From contig OY756145.1 in the NCBI GenBank assembly GCA_963576785.1, positions 124,001 to 188,000 on the forward strand: 64,000 bases of DNA. The letters are read 5' to 3'. The stretch's first letter is position 1; every line of letters starts with the position of its first letter. Below, one piece after another: positions 1 to 11,673 of the stretch. This stretch comes from Chlorophyllum brunneum. Lineage: Eukaryota; Basidiomycota; Agaricomycetes; Agaricales; Agaricaceae. The translations under genes and the position numbers were made by a program. The notes under the pieces were generated by a model. The model had not been told where the DNA came from. It did no database searches and worked only from the letters and a program-made list of their open reading frames with translations.

Positions 1-213
1 CTAGCCCTCTTTGTACGCGCACCTACGACACCCCACTCGTCCGATGAAGGGAGACAAGGCCGAGGACTCGACGGCCGACATGTTTTGAATGCCAACAAGA
101 CAGGCATCAACTCTGGCAGATCAAAAAGGGCAAAGGTCTTCGGGCCCAACTGCCTCGTTCTCCACCCCGACATCGCTCTCCACTCGCCGCGCCGCTCAGT
201 GCCCTCTCTATAA
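1..213 (+). CDS. Possible 3' end of a gene running in from the left edge
   Basis: Reading frame 1 is open from the first base to a TAA at 211-213 (70 codons), with no start codon needed inside the window. The peptide is basic and polar and ends in LHSPRRSVPSL. I recognise no domain. It could be the last exon of an upstream plus-strand gene or a chance open frame; only sequence to the left can decide. From 214 to 752 I see no gene, only the 3' flank of membrane gene A on the other strand. Confidence 0.3.
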   Translation, partial: LALFVRAPTTPHSSDEGRQGRGLDGRHVLNANKTGINSGRSKRAKVFGPNCLVLHPDIALHSPRRSVPSL

Positions 214-752
214 CCCGATTATATTCAAGTCCCTGAACATGTAAGAACGGTTGCTACCAAAGGTATGAAAATTTTCGATCCCTTATGTACCTTTTCATTC
301 ATTCTATACAATCTCTCCATAATCCCTACTTCGGACCATTTCGGACTCAACTTTTCTATTAAAAAGACTTCTACACTGCGTACGGACTATGCACGAAGTT
401 TCGGTAGGATAGATTTTGATTTTCGTATAGATACGAATGTACTTCGTCTACGAAATTCAGTGAAAAATACCCAGTTAATTCCTACTCTTTTCTCAGTCTC
501 CCAGAGGCTCGTAAAATGTTTTGCTTCGACAAACCGCCCTCTGCCCTGCCTTCTTGTGTCTCCATACACCTCTCTTTTACCTCTGTTCATCTTGGGTTGA
601 AGCCCCATCGTCGGACAGATGCTGACGTGCTCGCAAACTTAACGAGATATCATCTCTTCTGTGCCAACACTGGGTCGAATGAAAGCGGAATAGTACTGAA
701 ATATGAGAGGCGTCGGTAGTATTCAGAGGAGGGCGAGAGGGTGTATCTGATG

Positions 753-3057
753 CTAGTAAGCATCCGATCTCCGCATCGCTGCCGCGTTCCGGTCTTTGAA
801 GCCACTAATCGACAGAATTGGGCTCCTTGAACCAGGCCGATTGGCCTCGCTATATAGTTGTTCATCTTGGGCTTGAGGTATATCCTCTGCCTCGTCTGGA
901 GGTACAGATCCATTCGGGGCGTTGGAAGACTGAGCATTTTCCTTGTCATCATCCAAGATCGGTGGTCGATCTCTATGCCTACGGTGTGAGCGTGTACGCC
1001 TTCTCCCTCGGTTTTCCTCGATATCTGGTTCACGAACTGCTAATGGAAGGGCCGCTTCGCCCGGGGTGGGAGGGAGATGCTGGGCGGATGGTGTTCCGAG
1101 TGCATTTGATGGGCTATGTACAATGTTCCCGCCCCTATCCGATTCTCCACTGAAAGATGCTCGAGGGGGAGAGGCACTACGAGTGGGAGAATGAGAATGA
1201 GAACCAAAATGAGAATGGGAATGGGAACGGGAACGGGAATGGAGATGAAGACCGGGGGGATATGTCTGTGACGGTATTGGCCTCCGGGTTGGAGGTGCAA
1301 CAGATATACGCTCTGGAGCTCTTTCTGTATCCGGCAATTCCAGAGCAGCAGCAACGAGGGGGGTATGGTCGCTTTCTGGCGACCTTGAACGGGCATGGAT
1401 TGGGGTCACAGGAGAGCGATACCGAGATGGAGACGGAGTATAGGTGGGATCAGACCTCATATTCGCGATGAAGGTCTCGACACGGTCTTTCCACGCATCA
1501 TCCATACGCGTACCGTAGTGACGGAATGTCTTGATTATGAGAATACCATAGATGATGCCCGTTCCAAGGACGGCGCAGATAAATATACGGAAACCAAACT
1601 CGGTCTTGGGAGATACCATGAAGACGTGATCGGGTGGGAGTTTAGGACTTGATCGCCACATGAAGGACATTATGCAAGCGATGAATGTGAGAATTGACCT
1701 AAAAAATTGCTCAACCTAGGACACGCCACATGCTGAGCCGGAGGAAGACGGACCAAGACATCCATACAAAAGGCATCGCTAACATCACCCAGACATTCCA
1801 GAAGATGGTCTGCGTTTTGTCTGCTTCCTGGAAATGACAGGTCAATTCAGCTATTATCGAAGCTGCGGAAGTCTGAACTTGACTTACGAGAGCCCACTCT
1901 GCGGCTTTGGACGCCTTACGCATGCTCGCAAAGCGAATGGTGAACAAACAACCATACAATATACTCATCAAGGCACATATGAGGGACCAGAAGGCAGTAT
2001 AGCGTGTTATGGGATCGTCGGCTGCCCCTTGAATTTGGAACATTGTCATTATTACCCTACGAAAATTAAATTTGGATGTCTCTGCAAAAGACCAGAAAAC
2101 TTACGACAGGAGCAATACAGATACAATATTAAGCGTCTTCCACTCTCTCATTAGGTTGTCGACAAAGAATTCCCATGAGGTTTGGAGCCGCTGGTATGCG
2201 GGAAATGTGTTCGTACCTCCCGAGTGAAGGTATTCCCAGCTCTGCATGAAGGACTCAAAAGTCCTACTATCTTGGGCAGACGTCCGCACTGTCATGTCCT
2301 TGATCTCCGCTACAGTCAAGTCAGCTTCCTCAAAAATTCGCGTGACTCGCGTGTAGTATAGCGATGGAAGGCGAAGGAGGAAGTGTAGATACATCTGTTG
2401 AGGCATTGTGTCCATGACGAATACTCCAATGAAATCTCTCAACTTCACTGGTTCGTCTGTCTGCCATGTCGAAGTATAACCTTCTGTCTTTTCCTTGGCA
2501 TCCGACGCAACTGAGGCAGCGGGACTCTTGGGAGGTGATATGGGTTCATGATGCTCGGAGGAATGAGAATGAGCAGAGGGTATGGAATAAGGGGCTGGAG
2601 TATACCGTGATAAACCCTCACTAGCACCCGAAGACACTGGAGCCAAAACCGGCGCCATTTCAAGGTCCTCGGTTCCGTCATCATTCTCGCCATGTCTTGG
2701 GCCCAAACGAACAGGTATGGACAGAGCTACTGAATTGGCGCGCGAACCTGAACCTCTTGGTTCCAGTGCCGACCGTCCTTGAGGAGGATCATATATGATA
2801 TGGGGCCGAACTTCGGCACGTCGTGTAGTACGGTCTGTCATGAAAGCGTGGCGGTGTCTCGGTTGTGGTCGACGGTTTACGTTTCGACGAGGGGGCAGGG
2901 GCACATCATCCATTTTTTGAGGACCGGGAGTAACCCTGCGGTTGTGAATAATCCGTGCTATGGATGGAGTAAACGGATCGTTCGCCCGGAATCCTAGCCT
3001 CACCCGAGAGTGTGGATTCAGGGACCTCGAAAATCCAGTCTCTTGGCCGTGTTCCAT
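753..3057 (-). CDS. Four-TM membrane protein, tandem copy A
   Basis: This gene has four exons (3057-2105, 2056-1888, 1827-1760, 1698-753) that join in frame to give 711 aa. The N-terminal ~200 residues are proline/arginine-rich and disordered. A conserved helical block follows (about 206-256, LRDFIGVFVMDTMPQQMYLH...). Four hydrophobic segments lie near 306-325, 340-362, 382-410 and 432-452, and then a serine/arginine/histidine-rich cytosolic-type tail. The start MEHGQET is shared by all three copies. No catalytic motif is visible. It looks like an agaricomycete-specific 'hypothetical protein' family, and I know no function for it. The third intron begins GTCTTG, an unusual donor chosen because it is the only one restoring frame in both intact copies. 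Intron 1 uses the acceptor TCGTAG; an earlier AG would lead to a stop codon. Confidence 0.8.
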
Positions 3058-4203
3058 GGCAGCAGATACAGCACAAAGGACGGGGTAGGTTATCGATGGG
3101 GAAGCGAAGAGTAGCTTTCACTGGTGAGAACGCCCAGCGTCAAATCCATGTTGCATCAAATCAACATATAACGTGACACAAACAACAGACGTCCACACCA
3201 TTTCTTCGGCTGGAGAGTTCAGTCGTTAGAGGGCAACATATCGATGTCAAGTGGGGAGATAAAATTTCAAGATACTGGCCCTCGCGATCAGTTCTTGATA
3301 ACATACATCACCAATACAGAGCACTCCTCTCCAAAATGCTGCTCTTGACTCTCGTCCTGCGTAGCCCCAGCTAGTAGTACACGTAGGGACAGGAGGATAA
3401 AAAGAGAGGAAGGATGGGCGGACGCGGAGACTGAGATCAGGCGTCACTCATATACTACGGCGAGTGCCGGCGCCTACTGATTTGGTAATTGGGTTATTTA
3501 TCATAATCTAGACAAGAGTGGAAGGACACCTCTTTCATTTTCACATACCACAAGGAACCGTGTACGAACCCAAGCCATAGGATGTACTGTTCCACCTCGA
3601 TCGTTGAAATGATTCAGGATCGGTCAATGTCAAGCCCCTACGTTTTGACCAACTTCGACAGGCGAAACGAAATCTTATGTAGGGTGGGACTAGCTTATTT
3701 CATAGCGAACCGATATAACCTTGGATCGGAGCCCGAGGTTAACAATTTAACCCGTGTTGACCATCTTTCCTTCATCCCCTGTCTCTCGATTTCTGCGCTG
3801 CGTTTTTTTCAGGCTCGATCTGGCTGCAGTGTCTTCCTATTGAACTCCGCGAGAATGAACCTTGACCGCTAGGCAGATACAGCGGTAGATGTAGGGCTAT
3901 TTTTGAAGCGATTTCTTTGGCCTTGCCTTTTCAAATTCACACTCAACGAGCACAGCAAAATCCAGGAGCAGCCCTGTGAACCAGTCCCAGTGATATCGAG
4001 TACGAGTGACCAGGATCCACTTCGTCTGAGGTAAACTTTACCTCCTTCCATCTGGAACTCTAGTATATCGGCAACCAAACCCCTTTGCTTGTAAATCCGG
4101 GGAGCATTCCGTCGGTCCGTAAGCGAATCCATGTGTACTAATAAGTCTCAGTATCTCGGAACCTCTTGCCGAAAGTCAAACAAGTGAACCTGTAGATGTC
4201 CAT
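3058..4203 (+). pseudogene. Relic of the C2H2 factor promoter (copy A)
   Basis: There is no intact gene here. The stretch from about 3541 to 3870 matches, in order, the region just upstream of the intact C2H2 factor (about 11327-11690). Shared blocks include CACATACCACAAG, TTCCACCTCGATCGTT, GGACTAGCTTA, CCGATATAAC and a run reading AATGAACCTTG where the real gene has AATGGACCTTG at its start codon. Similarity fades near 3870. It is read as the broken end of the first duplication unit, keeping promoter sequence but almost no coding sequence. The remainder of the gap shows nothing recognisable. Confidence 0.6.
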
Positions 4204-6729
4204 TCATTCATAATGCGCATAAGGATAACAATAACCAATTCCGCCTTGCGTCACTGCCTCGTCCCGGACTTTCGAGCTACGATCAGACGGAATCGGTCTC
4301 TGAGAACCAGAACGATTGGTACCGCCATATCGTTCTTCATCTCCGGCTTGAGGTATGTCATCTGTCACATGCGGAGGTCGCGTGGCTACAATAGTTCTCT
4401 TCAAGATGAGAGGCTGAGAATTTTCCTTATCGCCATCCAAGGACAGTGATCGATCTCTGTGCCTATGCCTATGCCCGGAGTGTGTATGTCTCCTTCCTCG
4501 TTTTTTATCGGGGTCACATTCATGAATTGGTAAACGAGTTGGAGAGATGTCTCTACGTCTGTGAGAACGGACACGGTAAGTGGATGGTATGTCGAACGCA
4601 TGCGGCGCGCAGTGATATGCAACGTTTTCGCCTGGTATTGAAGCACCACTGACGGGTGTTCGAGATCGAGATCGAGAGCGGGAAAGAGATGGAGAAGGAG
4701 GCTGAGCAACAGTTCCACGCCGTTGTGGCTGTGATGGGGGGTAAAACGGGACCAGCTTCCGGATACCCGCTGAGATCCCGTGGTTGCACAGCAGCAGCGA
4801 TGAAAGGAGTTTGATCGCTTTCGGATGAGCCTGGAGTGCTCTGCGTAGGTGGGGTCACAACACGGGGATACCGAGGTGGGGGCGGTGGATAGGTGGAGTC
4901 AGATCTCATTTCCATGATGAAGTTCTCAACACGATCTTTCCAGGCATCATCCATCCGCTTACCATAGCGACGGAATGTGTTGAATATGAAAATCCCATAA
5001 ATGACGCCCGTTCCAAGGACTACGCAGATAAATATGCGGAAACCAAGCTCGGTCGTGGGAGATACAGCGAAGACGTAGTCGGGCGGGAGTTTAGCACTTG
5101 ACCGCCACATGAATGACATTATGCAAGCTACGAATGTGAGAATTGACCTAAGAAATATTCAATCAGATACGTACTCCGTCATGGGGAGAGGAAATCGAAC
5201 CATGACATCCATACAACAGGCATCGCTAACATGACCCAGACATTCCACAAGATGGTTTGCGATTCCTGTGCTTCCTGGGAATGACATATCAATTATTGTC
5301 GAAGCAGCGAGAGTCTGAATTTGACCCACAAGTGCCCACTCTGCGGCTTTGGATGCTTTGCGCATGCTCGCAAAGCGAATGGTGAACAAACAGCCATACA
5401 GTATACTCAGCAAGGCACATATGAGGGACCAGAAGGCAGTATGGCGTGTTATGGGATCGTCGGCTGCCCCTTGAATTTGGAACATCTTCATTATTGCTCG
5501 AAGAAAATTAGACTCGAATGTCTCCGCAAATGATTGGAAAACTTACGACAGGAGCAATACAGATACAATATTGAGAGTGTTTGTAGCTCCCGGGAGATGG
5601 TCGCCCCAATCCCACATGACGGGCTGAAAATCCCTATTATCTTCAGCAGACGTCCGCAGCGTCATTTCCTTGATCTCCCCTATGGTCAAGTCTGCTTCTT
5701 CGAATATTCGGGTCACTCGCATGAAGTATAGGGATGGGAGGCGAAGGAGGAAATGTAGATAAATCTGTCGAGGCAGTGTATCCATGACGAATGCTTCCAC
5801 GTAGTCTCTCAACTTCGCAGGTTGCTCTGTCTGCCACGTCGACGGATGCATGTTGACGGTATTTGCTTGGGTACGGATTCGATGAAGTCGATTTGAGTTT
5901 ACTTGTTCTGTACTCTCCTTGGCGTCCGAGGATGCAGGACTTTGAGGAAGTGGTATAGGTCCATGGTGCTTAGAGGAATGAGAATGAGCAGAGGGGATGG
6001 AATAAGGGGCTGGGGTATGCCGTGGTCCAATGCTAGACGCATTCTCATAGTAAGAGACTATAGAGGATGAACCGGGGGGGCTAGGGGATAGACGTTTAGC
6101 CGGGAGCCCCTCGCTAGGACCCAAAGGATCGATAAGTAAAGGTGGTACAACTGGAAGATCCTCAATTCCGTGACCATCCTCCCCAAGCTTTGGCCTCACA
6201 GGAGTAGAGCCAGGCATTACGGGGGAGAAACGTCGAGGGTATGGGGGTTGAAATCGAGATCTAGACAGGTAGGGGGACCGAGACTCGCGACACTGCGACC
6301 CCCGACTGGGTTCACGGCTTCTTCTGCTCGAGGATAGAGAATACGAACGATCAGATGGAGGCATAGCTACTGGGCTCGGTGACCTGCTTTGTGACCTTGA
6401 ACTTCTGATTCCAGCGCATGAGTCGGTGGGAGACCGGAAGGCTGCCGCCCGAGCATAGCAACAGGAGCGGACCATGCTGGAACAGATCGAGGTCGAAAAA
6501 CATATTCGCGCGGAGGAGGTAGGACAATATGATGTTGTGATAGATGGGTTACGTTGCGACGAGGGGGGAGGCGCACCTCGTCCATGGTTTGAGGACCAGG
6601 AGTAACCCTGTGGTTATGGATGCTCTGCGCTATGGAAGGAGTGAAAGGATCATTTGACCGGAAACCTGGCCTCATCCGAGTGCCTGGATTCATAGACCTC
6701 AAGAACTGTGTTTCTTGGCCGTGTTCCAT
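4204..6729 (-). pseudogene. Four-TM membrane protein, tandem copy B, decayed
   Basis: This is the same gene as copies A and C: start MEHGQET at 6729, conserved helical block at about 5840-5690, TM exon 5491-5300, MSFMWR exon from about 5119, and a tail ending at 4204. It carries three lesions. First, the frame shifts in the N-terminal low-complexity part between about 6475 and 6370. Second, intron 1 (donor just below 5547) has lost the TCGTAG acceptor used in A and C; the remaining TTCGAG joins out of frame. Third, a run of six C at about 4738 shifts the frame, and removing one C would rejoin a tail aligning with A and C. One lesion could be a sequencing error, but three suggest a pseudogene. 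Confidence 0.7.
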
Positions 6730-7812
6730 TATCAGCACAATGCGCGAGATACCTTATCGATGGGAGAGGAGAGCACTGTTCGCAAGGCTCAGCGCTCAAA
6801 TTCATGTTACATCACATATCGTTTTGTAAAACCGAATTGTCTGCGTTTGACAGTTTTCTCGCCGAAAAATCCAGTCGTTGGAAGACCAGAGTGAGCGAGC
6901 TCAGGCGTTGAGGAGGATTAAACTCTCAAGATATTGACACGGTGACACCTCGACAAAATCTAATGTTCAGCCTCGGTGCTTGATAACAATCACCAAGTCA
7001 GGTTGGTACAATACAGAACCGCCGTGCATCCTTGCTGTCAGACCGACCCGAACAATCCAAAGCCTCGTGTCTCTCTCGCGCTGCGTGATCCGGGCCTGGG
7101 AAAGCATTGAAAAACACATGAGAGAAGTCGCAGGAGGAAAGAAAAGTGAATGGGTAATGGGTTGCTGTGGACAACGCCATGTACTTGACTTTCGCGCCAC
7201 CTTCTTGCCCTCCTGTTTCTGCTGACTTAGGATAGCTATCAGCATGTACAGCACTTACTGTGATGAATAATCCCCTGTAGAAGGGGAAGGAATCACGATT
7301 AATCTTCATCCGTGCAGCACAATTCGTCGGCAATAGCAGGTCAGCGGCAAGCCTCCTCCATAGTATTATTGTTATTTACTACAGGGACACGCTTTATTCC
7401 GACTTGTTGACTATCTTTCTCCGTCTACTACGGCCTTGCGATCCTTGCGCTGCATTTTTGTCTTGATTTTTTCAAGCTACATTACCCTTGATCTCATCAC
7501 ATTCGACTATGGCGGTAATGGACTTTGCAGTGTTGGCATTTCACAAACAAACGGCAGATGTGGATCGGGCTCGAGACGTTTTGGATACCACCGCTTTCCA
7601 GCTCAAGATCTAGCACCTTCAATAACAAGCACAAGAAAATTCGGGACTCGTAGACTATGACCACTCTTAATCTCATCTCCAATGGTGCCATCAAGCGCGA
7701 GCGACCAGCATATCCTTTCAACTTCGTTGGAGGTAAATCTTACCACCGTTTGCTCATCTTTAAAATTCGCTATATCACAATGTACATAGGGTTAATATCG
7801 ACCATTTTGGCC
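6730..7812 (+). pseudogene. Truncated 5' copy of the C2H2 factor gene (copy B)
   Basis: The useful part is 7430-7695. An ATG at 7518 begins a 32-codon frame (MDFAVL...) that matches the start of the intact factor at 11674 (MDLAVL...). The segment RARDVLDTTAF corresponds to GRRDVLDTTSF. A stop at the codon after LKI and an indel break the frame, and similarity ends near 7695 at a duplication breakpoint. No zinc fingers are present. From 6730 to 7430 I see only the promoter-side flank of membrane copy B. Confidence 0.7.
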
Positions 7813-10501
7813 TTATCTCCCTGCGACGCCCCAAACTTTCGAGTTACGATTAGACGGGATTGTACTCCTTGAATGAGGACGATTGGTGCTTCCATCCGGC
7901 CCCTCTTCTCCAGTTTGACGTATAACCTCCGTCCGACGCGAAGGCCCTGTGACTACACCGGTTCTGTCTGAGACGAAAGGCTGAGGATTTTTCTTGTCAC
8001 CATCCGATGACAGTGGTCGATCTCCGTGCCTATGCCGGGAGCGTGTACGCCTTCTTCCTCGCCTTTCATCGAGGTCCTGTTGATGAATTGACAAATGGGT
8101 TGGAGAGACGTCACGATGTCGATGAGAAGAAACATGGTGAGTAGACGGTGTTCCGAATGCACCTGACGAATTATGTACAATCTTGCCGCCTCGACTTGAA
8201 TCATCCCTGGCAGGGGTTGGAGAACGCCGGCGAGAAGGCGAACGATGGTGAGAAGGGGGACGAGTATTAGAAGAAGCTCTATGATGCTGTGGGTGTGGTA
8301 GGGGTATAGTGGAATTGGCCTCTGGATCTTCGCCTAGATCCCGTGCTCCCAAACTCGCAGTGACGAAAGGAGTTTGATCACTTTCGGATGAGAGTCTAGA
8401 GCCCGCCTTTGGATCATGGATAATAACAGTAGGATAATTAGAACCAGGTCCCCCTTCCATAATAAAATTATCGACGCGACGTTGCCAAGCCAGATCCATC
8501 TGGCTGCCGTATCGACGAAATGTGTTGATGATCAAAATACCATAGGTAACACCCGTGCCAAGGACGACGCAGACAAATATGCGGAAACCCAGTTCAGTCG
8601 AGCGAGTTGTGAGAAACACGTAATCAGATGGGAGGTTGACACTTGCTCGCCACATGAAGGACATTATGCAAGCGATGAATGTGAGAATCGACCTAAAAGT
8701 TTGTTCAGTCTGAGACGTGCTAGACGCCGAGGAAGAAGACGGACCAAGACATCCATACAACAGGCATCGCTAACATGACCCAGACATTCCACAAGATGGT
8801 CTGTGATTTTTGTGCTTCCTGGGAATCACTGATCAGTTATTGTCAGGGCAGAGCGTCTGACTTTGACTCACGACAGCCCATTCTGCGGCTTTGGATGCTT
8901 TACGCATGCTCGCAAAGCGGATGATGAACAGACAGCCATACAATATACTCAACAAGGCACATATGAGAGACCAGAAGGCAGTATAGCGCGTTACAGGATC
9001 TTCGGCCGCGCCTTGGATTTGGAACATCGTCATGATTGCTCTACGAAACTTAAGGCTCAATTGTCTCTGCAAATGGCTCAAAAAACACTTACGACAGTAG
9101 CAAAACGGATACAATATTGAGAGTCTTCCACTCCCTCATCAAGTTATCGATAAAGGTCTCCCATGCCAATTTGAGCCTCCGGTATGCTGGGGATATGTTT
9201 GTAGCTTCTGGATAATGGTAGCCCATGTCCAACATGTTGTGATAAAAAGCTTTATTGTCTTCAGCAGATGCTTGCAACGCCATTTCCTTGATCTCTTCCA
9301 GCGTCAGGTCCGCCTCTTCGAATATGCGAGTGACCCGAGTGAAATATAGGGATGGAAGACGAAGGAGGAAGTGTAGATACACTTGTCGAGGTAAGGTATC
9401 CAGGACGAATGCCCCCACGTAATCTCTTAGCCTCGCGGGCTTCTCATCCGTCCGCGCCATAGATGGATAACCGTTAATGGTACTCGAATCGCCGAGTGGG
9501 TGAATATATTTCGAGGATACATGTTCTGTCTTTTCACTGGCATGCGACGCAACTGATATCACAGGACTTTGGGGAGGCAGTATAGGTCCGTGATGTTCAG
9601 AGGAGTGGAAATTGACAGAGGGTATGGAATGAGGGGCTGGAGTATACTGTGATTCAATGGAGGAGACTGTAGAAAGTGATGAATCAGAATGAGGGGTATC
9701 GAGCCGCGACGCAACCAGAAAATCTTCGACAGAATCCAATGACTGTATAGGTAAAGGTGACAGGGCATGATCATCATCCCCACCTTCTGGACTCGGTATA
9801 CCATTGTCGCTGATTGTGGGGGATAAATGTGGAGAGTAGTGGCGACGGGATGGAGAACGCGACTCGTAGGAGGGAGACCGAAACCGAGGCCGATGGTATG
9901 GAGACCGAGACTGGGGGGACTGAGATACATGCCTGGATTCATGGACTCTTCTCGAGGACGGTTGATGTGAACGATAGGCTGGGGGATGCATGGATATAAG
10001 ATGTGGTGAACTCCTTCGCGACCTTGAACTTCGTCGTTCTCGTTCCACCCGTTCTCGGGCTCGTTCCGCTCGTTCTTGTTCTCGTTCCATCCCGGCAATC
10101 GGATTGAATATCCGAGTCGGCGCAACTTGAGGAGGTTGCTGAATGGGAACGATAACAGACGAACCATGTGGTTGAACGACGATAGGTGCAGTTTGTGAAG
10201 GGTAATAATGTGGGGCAAACGAGGTGCCATAGTAAGGTTGGGTAGCTGGTGCATAAATCGGCCTGGGACCAGGGTCTGTCGCGAAAGGTGGGCCTTGGTA
10301 TCTCGAATGTGGCTGTTGAATTGTGTTGCGGCGGGGAGGTAGTCGTACATCATCCATATTTTGAAGACCAGGAGTAACCCTCTGGTTATGGATGCTCTGC
10401 GCTATGGATGGAGTGAAAGGATCATTCGACTGGAATCCTGGCCTCATCCGAGTACGTGGGTTAGAGAACCGCAAAAACCCTGTTTCTTGTCCGTGTTCCA
10501 T
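7813..10501 (-). CDS. Four-TM membrane protein, tandem copy C
   Basis: This is the longest intact copy: exons 10501-9093, 9040-8872, 8818-8751 and 8692-7813 give 841 aa. It has the same order as copy A: a long disordered N-terminus with R/E-rich (REQERAERARERVERERR) and S/R-rich stretches, the conserved block LRDYVGAFVLDTLPRQVYLHF, four TM segments, and a basic disordered tail. Exons 2 and 3 have exactly the same lengths as in copy A (169 and 68 nt), which supports the splice model. The start at MEHGQET is preferred over an in-frame upstream ATG at 10588 because only this start is shared. It lies head-to-head with the C2H2 factor, 1.17 kb away. Function is unknown. Confidence 0.8.
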
Positions 10502-11673
10502 GACGATAGTAGATACAGCACAAAGCGCGAGATGCTTTATCGATATGAGAGTGGAGAACAGCTTTCGCCGGTGGGAACACCCAAACATACGATGTTACGT
10601 AAATCACAAGCGCCCATGCTGATTTTTTGTTAGAGGGTCGCAAATTAATGCTTAGTGGGAGAAATGAAATCTCAAGATACTGACTTTGACAAAGTGAACC
10701 GCTGGTTTTTTCGTAACGATCATCATGATCATCAAGTCACATTGGTCGAAACGAACGCACCCCAGCCTGTAGAAACAGCAACCTAACTACACTTGATCAG
10801 CATAATGTCAGACACTGTTCTACTCGCCTCAGCCACTCGTCAACAACGCGAGTATTTACATGCAATCAACGTATTTAAGTATACTGGAAATAAAGGAAAA
10901 CTTAACGGGCAACACGATAGCAAGGCATGTGCACAATGGGACTAGATACCCAGGGCACTGCAGTAAGGGTTGTCGGTCTTGTGCAAGCACGATTATGTAG
11001 TTGTGGACAATACGCATCCCGACGCGTGGACTTTGCCATTCCAACACAGCCGGTGCCACACGAGAGGCTCTAGTAGCGGGTGGAACAAAGCGAATGAGCA
11101 TAAGTTGACGTCGACATTTCGACTCATTCACCGCCTTATCGCTAATCTGAACAACTCGAAATTAACGGATAACGCTTATTAATACATATGTCTTTGGCGC
11201 TTTACCAATTTGGTAAAAACCAAGTAATCCTTGGCCACGATCCAGAACGAGACTTTTCGCTTGGCTCTCATTCCCCCATCCTTGACAACACTACACTACT
11301 TCTCCCATCCCCACCTTACCACATACCACAAGCAAAATATATGTACAAAAAAAAAACTCAACTTATAAGATGTTACAGTTCCACCTCGATCGTTAAGACC
11401 TCCAGGATTGACTCAACGATCGGTCAGCATCAAAAGTTTTTTTCACTCCCACATTATTCTTGGTATTTTTACTCCAAGGACGGATTAAAACCCTATATAC
11501 GAGAAGGACTAGCTTACCTCATGACTACATCCGATATAACTAAACCTTGGCTCGAAGTCTGAGGTTGACAATTCAAACTATCCACCTCCCTCTACCTCTC
11601 TCGCCGTCTCGTGCATTATCGCGAGCTCTCTGTCTATCTAGTTTCTATTTCGTCGTATTCGAACACGGTGATA
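10502..11673. promoter_or_regulatory. Divergent promoter between membrane gene C and the C2H2 factor
   Basis: This 1.17-kb spacer separates two divergent start codons. It contains an A-run at 11347-11356 and a pyrimidine-rich stretch at about 11580-11610 just before the factor's ATG. Partial copies of its right half survive at 3541-3870 and upstream of 7518, so it was part of the duplicated unit. No gene is apparent inside it. Confidence 0.5.
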
